From: Haliclystus octoradiatus
Taxonomy: Eukaryota; Cnidaria; Staurozoa; Stauromedusae; Haliclystidae
DNA length: 64,000 nucleotides
Reading direction: 5' to 3'
Assembly: GCA_916610825.1 (NCBI GenBank)
Contig: OU744449.1
Span: 12,159,520 to 12,223,519 of the forward strand
Shown here: one piece after another, positions 26,301-37,600 of the stretch
Numbering within the stretch: the first letter of the stretch is position 1
Layout of the letters: every line of letters begins with the position of its first letter
The notes under the pieces: model-generated
The model's input: the letters and a program-made list of their open reading frames with translations, nothing else
Told to the model about the DNA's origin: nothing
Databases searched by the model: none
Translations under genes and position numbers: made by a program

Positions 26301-26611
26301 TGTGTTCACTTCATATTATATTATACTGTTAATTTACATTTATATGAATATAATTATTTGAGATATTGTTATGATCAAACTCTTAGGGAATGCTTTGATT
26401 CTAGATTGACCTGCTTGACAACAATGTTATGTTGTACTTTTTCTATTTCTGTTTCATACAGATATCCAACAAGCGTTGCAACAGGATTCCCTGTCCGAGA
26501 AGAATACATCCAAAGAGCATAAATAATGATCATAATCACAACGCTCTGAGGGTCTCCGCTGTTTCATTATCATCACATGGTGAAGCTACATCGGAAAATG
26601 TCACAAATTAG
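14363..26611 (+). CDS. ZSWIM2: ZSWIM2-type E3 ubiquitin ligase (SWIM, RING, ZZ), eleven exons
   Basis: Exons 14363-14512, 15955-16031, 17871-17911, 20438-20651, 20970-21090, 22781-22899, 23360-23444, 24286-24446, 24738-24935, 25385-25526, 26462-26611 join in frame to 485 residues. Order: an N-terminal helix with LYILRQTGPTGFLVKGE (human YLLREMGPTGFLL); SWIM zinc finger C59-x-C61-x9-C71-x-H73; HILWILLRKF (human HICWVLLKKF); RING with C143, C146, C164, H169, C172, C190, C193; ZZ finger about 227-267 (CRSCSKTPIKGMCYRCCDC, then H260/H263); then a low-complexity Ser/Arg-rich tail. Vertebrate ZSWIM2 (MEX) is a self-ubiquitinating ligase linked to death-receptor apoptosis. That protein is 633 residues with a second RING after ZZ; I find no coding sequence for one in the 23445-24285 intron or later exons. 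The tail exons (24286 onward) are supported by splice sites and frame only. Confidence 0.88.
14785..14910. repeat. Small inverted-repeat element
   Basis: Near the left end is CCCAGACTGAAAAGTTTG with GCGCGCCTGAGATCTCAG; the right end carries the inverse (CTCAGGTGCGCAAATTGC, then TTTTCAGTCTGGACCC). It is a MITE-like palindromic unit in ZSWIM2 intron 1. Confidence 0.55.
14910..15115. repeat. Fragments of a dispersed repeat (CTCGACGAGATCTCGGG family)
   Basis: The segments GTCTGCAGATAATGGCAG (about 14919) and CTTGACGAGATCTCGGGA (about 15039), with GGGGGCATCTGATC and TTTGACTGCAGGGG nearby, match the better copies at 29260-29525 and 61730-61990. Confidence 0.5.
15700..15850 (-). mobile_element. Penelope-like element remnant
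   Basis: On the minus strand about 15848-15785 translates to VLNKCKNKTDCLIYEMLAIM, matching the C-terminal signature of the copy at 1205-1330 ([20 protein letters not shown]). Only a short, decayed 3' piece remains. It sits about 100 bases before ZSWIM2 exon 2. Confidence 0.6.
16551..16727 (-). mobile_element. GTTCATGAAC-type MITE, truncated copy
   Basis: It begins CCCTTGCGAAAAAAATCCAT and repeats variants of GTTCATGAAC. It is the reverse-orientation counterpart of the copy at 19923-20158 (shared blocks CACAAAGAGTTCAT and GTGAAATTGCC). The other terminus is lost. Confidence 0.75.
18550..18845 (+). mobile_element. Penelope-like element fragment with GIY-YIG domain
   Basis: The frame at 18605-18841 reads CVIYRFKCGLCDSSYVGYAK, then HQRIGEHSEKSLAIGKQI. 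That is the Cys-containing GIY-YIG endonuclease of Penelope-like elements. The upstream reverse transcriptase was not found. Broken fragment in ZSWIM2 intron 3. Confidence 0.75.
19923..20158 (+). mobile_element. GTTCATGAAC-type MITE, best copy
   Basis: A 236 bp element with terminal inverted repeats CCCCTGCGAAAAAA at 19923 and TTTTTTCGCAGGGG ending at 20158. Most of the interior consists of the palindromic decamer GTTCATGAAC and one-base variants, separated by G/T spacers, plus two inverted copies of GTGAAATTGCC/GGCAATTTCGC. The whole unit is close to self-complementary. There is no coding capacity. It lies in ZSWIM2 intron 3, about 280 bases before exon 4. Confidence 0.85.
21108..21256. mobile_element. 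GTTCATGAAC-type MITE, degenerate copy
   Basis: It starts CCCTGTGAAAAAGTTGTTCA and ends CATGAACTGCTTTCACAGG, with several decayed GTTCATGAAC units inside. It begins about 18 bases downstream of ZSWIM2 exon 5. Confidence 0.65.
26103..26259. repeat. 157-bp near-perfect palindrome in ZSWIM2 intron 10
   Basis: Arms of about 75 bases run from TATAGAATAGACACAGAGAT to the inverse ending TGTGTCTATTCTATA, with a TCCGTC-like centre near 26178. Within the arms are paired blocks TCCTTTTCCGTTACTC/GAGTAATGGAAAAGG and CGTTTACTTT/AAAGTAAACG. It is a foldback MITE or a hairpin transcript. Confidence 0.8.
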
Positions 26612-26794
26612 TCATATATTATAAATCTGATGTTTTGATATCATAGTTTATTTTAATTTATAAAATATCAAATGTAAATATAAACAAATTATCATTATTA
26701 TTATTATTATTATTATTAGATTGTATATATGAAAATCTCCAAAGTTATTTATTTTTGTGTGTAATTTTTTGTTACATTAATGTTATATTTATGT

Positions 26795-28203
26795 TACTGT
26801 TATGGCGACAGACATTCTAAAGTATCTCAAAGCTCATAATTTAATCACTAAAGAACAGTTTGGCTTTATTTCTCGGCGTTCAACATGTACGCAATTATTA
26901 GCTGCTTTAAACCAGTGGTATGCTGCTGTAAATGAGCGTATGAAGGTCGATACAGTTTACATTGATTTTAGCAAGGCTTTTGACACTGTCTGTCATAGTA
27001 AATTAATATCAAAATTGAAGGGATATGGCATTAACTATGAACTTTTAAAATGGATAAAATCTTTTTTGACTGGTCGCACCCAACAGGTAGCTGTCGGGGA
27101 TTCAACATCGGGAATCCTCCCTGTAATAAGTGGTGTACCTCAGGGTTCAGTTTTAGGCCCTCTTCTTTTTATTGTCTATATAAATGACATTGTAAGCTGC
27201 TTGGAACTCAACTGTGGTATAAAACTCTTTGCTGATGATGCTAAGATTTCGTTTAAAAGATTTACCACTGACAGTACTCCTCTACATTCTACACTTGAAA
27301 ACCTCTCCTCCTGGGCAGAACGCTGGCAACTCAAAATTGCCCAAGAGAAATGCTCTGTACTTTCATTTGGGAAATCATCTATTTCGGATGCTGCGTATCA
27401 GTTAGATGGAAAGGCATTATCACGTTCATCTTCTGTGAAAGATCTTGGAATCCTACTAACTGCAGATCTAAAGTTTACAGAACACTGTTCCATGCTAGCC
27501 GCTAAAGCAAAAAACCGTTCTTTCCTAATCAAGAAATGCTTTTCCTCAAATAACCCGGAGCTGTTAGTGAAAGCGTTCACAACATACGTCAGACCAATGC
27601 TTGAGTCATCTACGCCAGTCTGGAATCCCTATCTCATCAAGGACATAAATATTTTAGAAAATGTTCAGCGCTCTTTCACAAGATATGTTTGTTTGAAAAA
27701 TAATTCTTACAAGCCCTATGTAGATCGTCTTGCCTACCTGAACCTTGAGTCTCTAGAATTACGCCGCCTTAAGTTTGATCTTCACATGGTCTTTAGAATT
27801 TTGAAAAACTTGATTGATTTGGCTCCAGATGAATTTTTCACTTTTAAACATTCCAAATATTCCCTGCGTGGACATTCACTGACGCTGTACCCAACTAAAT
27901 CATTTAACTATGAGTGTTGCAAACATTACTTTGCAAATAGAATAATCAAGCCATGGAACTCTCTTCCTGAAGAAGTTATATCGTCTAGTTCTTTACAAAC
28001 ATTCAAATTTAGACTTAATCACGTTAATTTATCACAGTTCTGTAACTTTTCCTTTGCCTGTTAATTATTTCTGATAACATAGTTTTCTTTATATATATAT
28101 ACTTTTTTTTTAAAGGTCACATGTAAGTGAGGATACATTTAAAAATATCCTCCTTTGTTTATTTGCCTGTTAGCCATTGTGCTACAAAATACATACATAC
28201 ATT
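26795..28203 (+). mobile_element. 5'-truncated LINE (CR1/jockey-like) with open reverse transcriptase frame
   Basis: The frame 26802-28064 encodes 420 residues of reverse transcriptase and C-terminal region: motif A YIDFSKAFDTV (about 53-63), motif B SGVPQGSVLGPLLF (110-123), motif C LFADDAKI (142-149), and the distal WNSLPEEV block. The 5' half, including the endonuclease, is absent. The 3' UTR ends in an ATAC repeat at about 28185-28203. The frame is uninterrupted, so the insertion looks young. It lies about 190 bases after the ZSWIM2 stop and could supply or disrupt that gene's 3' end. A related but decayed LINE lies at 62900. Confidence 0.88.
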
Positions 28204-28690
28204 TCTCAGATCTTCAAAGGTGTAAGCAAATACACAACAGATTTGCAAAGTAGATACATCACTGGACATGTATACTTGCAGCTTTTGACAATAAAGTTAT
28301 TCTAGAGTAGTTGCCCCCAAATCTCTGTAAAGTGTAAGCAATTACACAATTTTATTTCATTAGCAACGTTTACACCCATTGTTAGCATTACAGTAACTGA
28401 GTGAGCTGATATAATTGTCTGCAATCAGATTTCAAACTTCAATAACAGTTAAGATTCCAATATTCAATAACCTCTACTCAATTTCATAGTGGATTTTCAT
28501 CAGTAGCATTTACCCTCGGTATAGAAGAAGCTCTGGATTCCTACCATCGTCTGTAGTAAGTTTATCTGTTTAAATCAGATTCAACAGCAATGAAGATAAA
28601 GATTGTAATCTCTAATCCTTTAATTGATCTGCAGTAGCCTCTCTTACCAGCCTCTTTTATTCTGTTCTCTTGTTAGAAGCGCAATCCATC
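28204..28690. promoter_or_regulatory. Upstream region of ACIN1, no defined motifs
   Basis: About 490 bases between the LINE tail and the acinus start codon. This is presumably the promoter and 5' UTR. I see no TATA box or repeat that I can support. Confidence 0.35.
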
Positions 28691-31600
28691 ATGGCGTCCT
28701 TACGCGCAAAACTTGCTGAACTAACTGTCCCTGAATTACAGAAAGAATTGAAGGAAAGAGGTCTCAAACGAAGTGGTGTTAAAGCCAAATTGATTGAAAG
28801 ATTAAGTGAGGTAATATATAGGTCCATGTGAGCTTTCCCTGTCTAATTCTATTAATTGACCATCTTATAGGCCTACCGACATGGCGACATCGTTAAAAAG
28901 GTCTTTGCATTACCGTTTGTCCGTTTTAACTTTAGTCTTTTTGCGATCTGATGCATTGGCCTTAGTCTTGGAGCATCGGTCCTTGGATTATTTTATTTTT
29001 CAACACATCTGTGTATCCTCTCCCAGTGTACAATATACTGACTTCGCTTGGTGCTATTGTGGGATAATGCAATGTATATCGATAATTGTTCTGATTAATT
29101 ATTTAATATAATACCAATGAGGATTAAACTTAAAACTTGAAATATTTCATAATTAAAAAAAATTGGCCTAGGTGCTAGCCCCTACCTAAAGTGAAGTTTA
29201 GTATTTTAGACAAAAACAGGCGTTTGAATAATGGCCAGAAGTCTGCCGGTCATTGTGGCGGACCAGTCTGCAAATAATGGCAATCTCGACGAGATCTCGG
29301 GGCAGCAGAGCCGAAAACGAGTTACGGGCGAGGGCGGAAACTGATCAAATTTGACTTCAGGGGCGCCAAAATCCATCATTTCAGCAAAAATTATGAAGAG
29401 AAAGACAAAAAAATAATTTTTAGTTGCATATTTTTGATAAAAACTGCAGCTTCAGGGGCGGCAATCACAGGAAAAACTTTCATCCCGGGGTGCAGCTGCC
29501 ATGCTTTGCAGACCGGGTAGCGGATGTAACCGAAAATTTGCGCAAAAGAGGCACGGAACATTATCGCTAGTAATCAGGATTCCGACAGCCGGAACATTAC
29601 CCCCTTCTTAAGTTTTATTAGGCCCTCACTGGAGCGCAGTGAGAAAATGAAGGCTGCAATGAAATACTGCTAGAATGACCCTATTTATTATTGACATCAG
29701 TGAATACCATTACAAATGAATTTGATTTGAATCAATGGATTTGCAAAGAACGTTTGCCAAACATTTTTTGAATGAATAAATTATCTAGTCCTCGGAACCA
29801 GTCGTTCATTTCCTGCAATTGTGATTCCCTAGACTATATTAACTGTTGTTACAGAAAGGATATTCAATTTTCATACATAATTTACTAACTTTTTAAAAAT
29901 ATTTTGGATTATTTGCAGGATTGCAACTTGTATCAAACCCTGTCTGCATCATTGTCAATCTGTTTTATAATTTTAGGCTATTGAAGCGGCAGGAGGAAGT
30001 CAACCTACTAATCCTGATAGCGGTATGTATAATCCATGGTTTAAACCATTTATAACTATAATAGCTCTACAGTGCATCCCATTTGTAGCCATCTCAACTT
30101 GATACAATTTGAATAGGAATTGTTGGAACCAATTTTTACCAACATATTTCAAAGTCTACTTTGGACAAGTCCTTATTACTTATACATGAATATCAAAAAA
30201 TAATTATATATTTTAATATATTTGGGAATGAAATTTGGTTTTCAAGATCTGCATGTAGAAAACTCCTTATGAATAACGCTCCATTGGCAAGGAGAATTTT
30301 TCTTTCGGACTGCATGTAGTTTAGACAATAGGCCTACTTTTAAAATAACACATAAACATAGCCTACGTTATAAACCAATATACGCTTATAAAACCTAATA
30401 TATAATATATATTATGCTTGTAAAACCATTTCACTTGAAAATTATGAAATTATTGGCCTTTATTCAACATCCTGGAACTCCATCACGAAAAAAATAACGA
30501 AAGTTAAAGGGGCAAGATTGACCGGCGACCGCTGCAAGCACAAGTTGAATTTATGCTTAGCGTAATTCAACCGTCTCGCTTTGAAACTATTGTTATAGGC
30601 AGGCCTAATCTGTTATAAATTCATGTCAACAATGTACATTGTGTTATGAACAATAAACATGCATGTGATCCTAAGTGCGTAGCGCCTGCCGGTCATTTTT
30701 GCTCCTTTAATATTATGTTTTGCACGGTCATTCTTTGAAAAAATTGTTTCGTCAGTGTTAGAACATTTGATTTCTACGCATGCCTGCGGCAATTTTTTTA
30801 CGATAAAAATCGGCCAACGACTTATAAAGACTAATATCAAAGACAAAACTCCATCACGAAGATCTGTTGTGTTTTGAAACTCATTCAGTTGTATAATTTT
30901 GACGATAAGGAACAACGCGCAAAAGGCAGAGCAAAAAGTGTTTAATTACAGCGGCGTTTCTGAACTACGATTTCAACAATTCAAAACAAAACTAAACAAT
31001 GGTAATATGTTTTCGCTGCAAACTTTGACTATCATGTAGTTCATTTTCCACTTGAACTCTATATGATATCTTCTATTTCTCTTGTTTGTTTATTATTTCT
31101 ATTATTTGAATTAAAATTAATCATTTACAACATGATATTTGAATAAAAATTATTTTTATTCACGCGGAGGTGTCAATTTCGAAATCAAATATTCACTCTT
31201 GCTGAGTGGTATGGGGTAATGACACTTCGGATCGTTCCAAAGTCAAAGTTTACATGCCAAAACCAGATATTATATTTCAATCATAGTCCATTATATTGCG
31301 TCATATTTTATTTAAAATGAAAGAAGAAGACTACAAAAGACAATTTTAAGTTTGTAATTTAAAACATTTGATCAAGGCTAACAGCAATGAAAATCCATCA
31401 CATGCGAAATCCACATAAGAAACTCCATGATCAGGAAACCGTGGAACTCCATCACAACAAATAATTAATAATTCTGGATTATTAAAAGTTTTGATCACTT
31501 TTTAATTGTTGGAACTCAATGCATATTTCCCTAAGCTATACAATAATCATTTATTCAGTAAAATTCCAGCACGAACTTCACAGGAATTTACAAAGTCAAA

Positions 31601-34600
31601 CTTACAATTGAAAAATGGAATTTTGTTAGGAATCTCTATCGCCAAGGAAAATTGCAAAAATATCGATAAATAAAAACATTTTTGATTTGGAATGATTATA
31701 ATTATGTGAACGTAATATATATACATCATCATCATCATCATTTATTCAGGATTTGGATAATCTGAAAGCTACTATATCTAATCATTTGAAAGTCTATCTG
31801 AAACAAGCACTTCCACATAATGTATTAAACCTCTGTAAATTGAAACTCCATCACAATGGAATTGCCCACATCTATTAGATAGGCCTGCTTATAATGAGTA
31901 AACCCAGCTGCATTGACTGTTTACAAAACGATGTAAACACTGTATGCTTACAGAATGTGTGGTACTAACTTTTGAATAAAGATTTTTAGATGGAGGATAG
32001 AGACTTAAGATCTATCGCTATCCTTTATCTTGAAATGTTTATCGAAGAAACTTATATTGAAAAATAATTTAAAACATTTATTAATGAATTTTCAAGTGAA
32101 GAAATTTCGTTTTAGAAATTCATTGTCTGAAAACCATCGATTTAAGATTGACAAATTGATTGATTTTTAGATGACGATTATTTTGCGATTACTAGAAATT
32201 GACTCGAAAAATATACTTTATCAGACCCTGCAAGCCAGCTAGAACAAGATTTCTATCATATACTGCTATAACTATTGATAATCCACCTTTTTTCTCTTAT
32301 GAAGGTAGTTCAATTTAATGGTTTTCTGATTTTATTGTGCAGTGATAAATAAATATGATACCAGTATTCAGGGTGGCACAAAAATTTTTGCCTTCGGCGA
32401 ACCAGCTTTCAGTCACATAAAACCTTCGGATTTTTGTTTCTATAACTGTACTCCATTTCCAATGTCCAAAATCAGTTTGTGCATAGGAATTTATTTTAGG
32501 AAAAAGTTTAAATTAACAATCAGAATAGTCATTCAAGCAAAAATTAAGTGTAATTTCCAACACTGTATAAACAAACTAAGCCAAATGGCATATGCTTGAT
32601 GTATGGGCTGTAATTATTATATTGCTATAAACTTTCATTCTTACAAGCAGAACATCTCTGAAGTTCAATGCATTTTTGTAAGCTGAAATATATTTCTCAG
32701 AAAAGAATGCTTTGTGATCAAAGTAAGAGAATTTGATTGAAAGCAGACTTTGGAATAAAACCTAATCGTTTTATCTGTGTCCTCAATTAAATTGTTCTAT
32801 TCCAACCAGAAAGTATAGGCCATTTAATGATCACTAGTTTCTGATTATTGAGATCGTTTTTGTGTCGAGCAGCCATCTTGATCAGCTTTCAATTGTCATT
32901 TTTCATCTCTTTGTTATGCTAATTAGAAAATCTAAAAAGCCGTGGAGGCGTTTTTTGTTCACGCTTCAGTTAGCACGTGGAAATGAAGCGGGAAAATGGC
33001 CAAAACAATAACTTTTCTCGTTGTTTAATATCATTTTATGAGTTGAAATCCAACATTTTTTGAGATTATTGTTCAGTTTTAACATTTCCGAAGGCCAGAT
33101 CTTTGGATTCAAGAAATGAAGACGATAAAATTAGTTTTCTTCGAATTGTAGAAGAAATGAATGAAAGTAAACTTCGGAAAACTTCGGAATTTTGCCCTAG
33201 CTTCGGCGAACTACGTTCGCAGGTTCGGACTGTTTGTGCCACCCTGCCAGTATTGCAATATTACCTGTTTTAGTGAAGCTACATATTTTCGAAGTGCAGC
33301 AAAAATAATTTTTTTGGGGAGATTACCCATAAGTCTAGCTCCTCGCCCTCTGCCTTTAAGTCGTTTTTTTGAACCTGAAAGTGTAAAAAATCACTTAAAT
33401 TTTCTGTCTATCTTTACTGTAGGCTCATACACTGCTATCCCTTCAGAGAAGCAAGGAATTGTGTATCAGCAAAATCCCACTCAGGGAATGGTTTCCATGC
33501 CACAACTTCAACCAACCACTGCTACTATAGACAATCAACAAGATGCAATACAAATGTATATGTCTCAGCAACAGCAGCAGCAGCAACAACAACAAATTCA
33601 AGCTCAACAAATGGCATCTACTGAAGCACAAGTACTGTATAACCAACAATTCATGGCACAACAGCTGCAAGCACAAGGACACCAAATGCAATTACCACCT
33701 ATGACTCAGCTATTAGCAAATCAACTGCAACATGGGCAGGATCAAGTGATGTTGCAGCAACAACAACAACAACAACAACAACAGCACCGTGACTTGGGCA
33801 ACCATCAACAACCAACACAGTTCAATGTACAAGAGATTCCTTTGACGCAACAACCACATTCAATGCAACAACATGTGGAATTGGCCCAACAGCCAGCTCA
33901 GTACAGCATTCAAAATGTTGCTCAACAAAAGCCAAATGTTACACAACCACATGAAGTATTGGTGCATCAACCAACCCATTTCAATATTCAAGATATTCTT
34001 TTGCCACAGGAGAGACAGCCTCAACATCATGCAGGATTAGATCAACAAGCAACCAATCAGCAACAAATTCAATTCAATATTCAGGACATACCCCTACCCC
34101 AGGAAATTGACTCACAGGTATTGCAACCACAGGGAGATACAGTGGCTCAACTTCAATTTAATATTCAAGATATACCTTTACCACAGCATAAAGAGCCACT
34201 AATTTCTCAAGAAGAAAATGTAGACCAACAAGTAAAAGAGGCACAGCCAATTCAAAAGGTTGAAGCCGATTCAATAGTTGAGCAGACAGAGCAACAACTT
34301 ATCATTCCAACCGACCAGTCGCAACAGCTAAAGAAAGACAATAATGTTAAATCTGTTGAAAGTGAAGGTGAACAACAACATAATCAAGTAGTTTCTGTCA
34401 ATGACTCACAACCAGAGTCTGTGGATGATTTAAATAAGAAAGAAGAAGTTACGCTAGCTACAGTTGATGAAACTACTCTGTCAAAGGAAACAACGAATGA
34501 TGAGGCTGAAGCTAATGTAGAAAAACAGGAAGACAATGTTGACAAAGATAACAAAAGTGATACACCACAGAAAGGTGAATTAATTTACTAATTTGACATA

Positions 34601-37600
34601 TCTGATTAGCGTATATCTAAAATGTACAAAGTCATTACCTATTACTGTAATATCGAGATATGTACTGAGTAAAAATCTCGTGCAATATCAAGCAGTATGC
34701 TAAAGCAGTCGTAAAGTAAGTAGATCATCTCAAACATAGTAAAATAAGGGCATTTTCTAACAAATGTTGATTATGGTAATAAGTAGACCTAAAAGAAAAT
34801 CATTCGAATTCACCCAATCTTGATTGCTAATACTGTTTTAATTACATATAGATCGGCAAGAATGATGAAAATAATGTAGTTCTTGACTGTGTCTTTAATA
34901 TACACTGATGGAAGCTGTCATTAAACATTCCTTACTCAACTGACTTGCCAATTCATGTACTTCAACCATAAACGGAGAGAAATATTCTCAAACGTGACCG
35001 CCTTTAATTAGATTCTCGTAATTTAACAATTGAGAGTCACACTGACACTGACTAAATACTGATTGAAATCAATTGGAAATCCATATCTGAAAGAAAGAAA
35101 AACGTTATGTAGTAATAATTTAAATTTATATTTCGAGATAAATTGCCATTTTGTCCTGTTTTGAATGTGTGATATACTTCTTAATACTCATAACGATTGC
35201 ATGAACTTGGTAATTGAAATATATTTATTTGTATTTTAGCAGATGAAAGCCAGAATGAAATTGTAGATGATGGCATGGCTGTGGATGTGCAACCAAGTGA
35301 AGAAGAAAAGAAATTAACTGAAGATGTTGTTGAACAATCACCGCCACCAGTTGTCAAAAGGCAGCGGAAAATTGTAAGTACAAATTTACAATCACCCAAA
35401 ATGTTCTACTGGGGTGTAAACCTGTGGTCTTAAGGGAACACAATTGCAGGACTGTAATGACAATAATAACAAGATCTAAGGTGGACTCAAACATCAAGTC
35501 CGTATACAGTACAAAGAATATCTACAAATAGATTCAGCAATGTAATTCCAATGGGTTACGCCCAACAAATGCCTTACGCACACACATGCATGATACAATT
35601 TATAGGAATCTGGGCTAGCCCACAATAAACGTATTACATGATTTTGAAAAATTTATAAGCAATAGAAAAGTTATGAACTTAAAAGTTTAAACTTGAAAGA
35701 TATCTTATATTATATGGCGCAACCGCATTAACATCACCAAGCCTACTGTTATTATCACTAATTTCACTGAAGAAACATTTTCTATCAAACTCAGCCATCA
35801 ACAACATGCTTATTAACGCAATTTTTTGCTGCACAAGGACAGTGATATTAACAAGCTTACACTGTCAGGGTCCGACAAAGTCCAAAAACTTAGAAACCTG
35901 TAAATTCATAATAAAAGCATAGTAATACAAAATCCAAACTCAAATAAATGCTTGAAGTAATTTCAATACCTACAATCTATTGATAATGTATTGAAACAAT
36001 GCATTACTTGTTCATTACTATGGCAACATATCATGCAATCTTGAATGTTATGAAATTACGAATGTACCAATGCTTTCGTGGATAGGCTAAAGGCATGATT
36101 CAACATTTTATGGCAACATATCATGCAATCTTGAATGTTATGAAATTACGAATGTACCAATGCTTTCGTGGATAGGCTAAAGGCATGATTCAACATTTTA
36201 TGGCAACATATCATGCAATCTTGAATGTTATGAAATTACGAATGTACCAATGCTTTCGTGGATAGGGTAAAGGCATGATTCAATATTTTTTGGCAACATA
36301 TCATGCACTCTTGAATGTTATGAAATTACGAATGTACCAATGCTTTCGTGGATAGGCTAAAGGCATGATTCAACATTTTCTAAGACCAATCCAGAATCCA
36401 ATTTAGCAGGAGTTTGTGAACACTTTTAAATCTAACTGATCGTAAATTGATTGCATTGCATTGCCATGATATGATAGGATATGATATAATTAGCCAAATC
36501 TGTTCCAATTTGACAAGCAATTAAAGGACACATATAAGTGTCACTAACAGACAGCCTTAAATACCAAGTTAAAATAAAGTTAATATAAAGTTAAAATAAA
36601 GTTAAAATAAAGTTAAAATAAAGTTAAAATAAAGTTAAAATAAAGTTAAAATAAAGTTAAAATAAAGTTAAAATAAAGTTAAAATAAAGTTAAAATAAAG
36701 TTAAAATAAAGTTAAAATAAAGTTAAAATAAAGTTAAAATAAAGTTAAAATAAAGTTAAAATAAAGTTAAAATAAAGTTAAAATAAAGTTAAAATAAAGT
36801 TAAAATAAAGTTAAAATAAAGTTAAAATAAAGTTAAAATAAAGTTAAAATAAAGTTAAAATAAAGTTAAAATAAAATTAAAATAAAGTTAAAATAAAGTT
36901 AAAATAAAGTTAAAATAAAGTTAAAATAAAGCTAAAATAAAGTTAAAATAAAGTTAAAATAAAGTTAAAATAAAGTTAAAATAAAGTTAAAAAATAAAGT
37001 TAAAATAAAGTTAAAATAAAGCTAAAATAAATTTAAAATAAAGTTAAAATAAAGTTAAAATGAAGTTAAAATAAAGTTAAAATAAAGTTAAAATAAAGTT
37101 AAAATAAAGTTAAAATAAAGTTAAAATAAAGTTAAAATGAAGTTAAAATAAAGTTAAAATAAAGTTAAAATAAAGCTAAAATAAAGTTAAAATAAAGTTA
37201 AAATAAAGCCAGAATAAAGGTTGCTTAAGACGTAAGATTTATAAGAGTTTTGCTTTATGTAATGATAACTACTGTGTATATAATCATCAGATCTTATACT
37301 ATTGCATGCAAAAGTCAATGCTTAAAGTGGGAATAAACCCCCAGACTATCTTTACATATATAGTAGAACCCGACGTGAAAAAAACAATGGCGTAATTTTT
37401 TTTTCGATCTGGAAATTATTTCTTGGTGAAAAATGCCTTCAAAGTGATGTTTTGGCCCAAATGTCGCTGAGGGAAAAAAAGGGATTGGATCTAGCTTTAT
37501 GACGACAAAGTCACAAGTCGTGTGGTTTTTCTAATAGACTTTAGATCGGATTAATCACGCGATGTTACGTTTGAGATGGCGTAGCTCTGTAACGGCAATC

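Noticed and set aside
33161-33422. N-terminal extension of the long open frame that runs into ACIN1 exon 3
   Set aside because: The first part lies inside the hAT element ending at 33246 and the rest is intron with a good acceptor at 33421-33422. The joined phase from exon 2 confirms the exon starts at 33423.
36021-36380. CRISPR-like array
   Set aside because: The whole 90-base unit repeats with no variable spacers, and the window is animal nuclear DNA.
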